DNA of 64,000 nt from Oryzias latipes (taxonomy: Eukaryota; Chordata; Actinopteri; Beloniformes; Adrianichthyidae), in NCBI RefSeq assembly GCF_002234675.1, contig NC_019880.2, positions 18,399,521 through 18,463,520 of the forward strand, read 5' to 3'. A model generated the notes under the pieces. The model ran no database searches, was not told the origin of the DNA, and saw only the letters and a list, made by a program, of their open reading frames with translations. The stretch's first letter is position 1; every line of letters starts with the position of its first letter. Shown piece after piece: positions 63,704 through 64,000 of this stretch. The translations under genes were made by a program, and so were the position numbers.

Positions 63704-64000
63704 CCAAAATAAGTCAATGAGGCGCTGCAACCACAGACCTTGTAATTTGAAAAGTCCTCCACAAAGCTGAGTTTGTGGCATTTGTAGTCAGAGATCAAGC
63801 TACAGCTAACGGAAGCCAAGGGACAGCTAGTGACCCTCTACTGGCTTTGAGGGGAAGTGAAAAGAGGAAACCTATGAGGAAACGCATGCAATTCATGGAC
63901 TGTTGGTAAAAAAAAATCTCATTCAGCAAAAGTTAGAATTGGCAGGTCATGTTTTTTTTAAATACTAACGATGGCCAAGAGAACTGCAGTCAGTGCTTCT
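63704..64000. other. no exon recognised
   Basis: Presumably still metap1 intron 4. The 72-codon minus frame here overlaps the MITE and is chance. Confidence 0.5.

Overview
The window is nuclear DNA of a ray-finned fish, probably a percomorph such as a medaka (Oryzias). The species is an inference from the style of the repeats. The evidence for a teleost is two intron-bearing vertebrate housekeeping genes, small introns mixed with long repeat-filled ones, and a dense population of hAT, Tc1/mariner, piggyBac, PIF/Harbinger and non-LTR elements typical of teleosts. There is no bacterial or viral gene organisation. Most open frames of 60 to 150 codons here are chance frames or transposon debris.

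The right third holds the only two host genes I can support. On the minus strand, seven coding exons between 54585 and 43522 rebuild a complete 216-residue cap-binding translation initiation factor eIF4E. On the plus strand, starting only 117 bp away, the first four coding exons (54703 to 61350) give the zinc-finger N-terminus and linker of methionine aminopeptidase 1 (metap1). Its catalytic exons lie beyond the right edge. The head-to-head pair matches the EIF4E-METAP1 neighbourhood on human chromosome 4 and shares a compact promoter. Both proteins serve protein synthesis: one recruits capped mRNA, the other removes the initiator methionine.

The left 43 kb contains no recognisable host exon. 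It is a layered repeat landscape: an RTE-like LINE relic (4.7 kb); a 1.1 kb hAT element carrying two inverted piggyBac-type MITEs (5.7 to 6.8 kb); a Tc1/mariner relic (13.4 to 14.3 kb); two copies of a poly(A)-tailed retroposon with target-site duplications (11.8 and 16.6 to 18.7 kb); a nest of elements inside elements (31.4 to 35.5 kb); and an L2/CR1-type reverse transcriptase relic (40.2 to 41.6 kb). Stretches at about 20.6-21.2, 30.1-31.1 and 38.65-38.95 kb look unique and are rich in TAAT-type motifs; they could be conserved non-coding DNA.

The most unusual structure is at 22444 to 27763. It is a 5.3 kb PIF/Harbinger-type element with perfect 16-bp ends and a CCA duplication. Its interior is a giant inverted repeat of a satellite: ten roughly 176-bp units in one direction, a spacer of about 240 bp, then about ten units in the opposite direction. 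Part of the array is a 353-bp dimeric higher-order repeat. Broken pieces of both Harbinger proteins, nuclease and Myb/SANT-like, sit convergently beside it, separated by a 16-bp perfect hairpin. A second Harbinger-type element occupies intron 2 of eif4e, and a Tc1 element with a later insertion occupies intron 2 of metap1.
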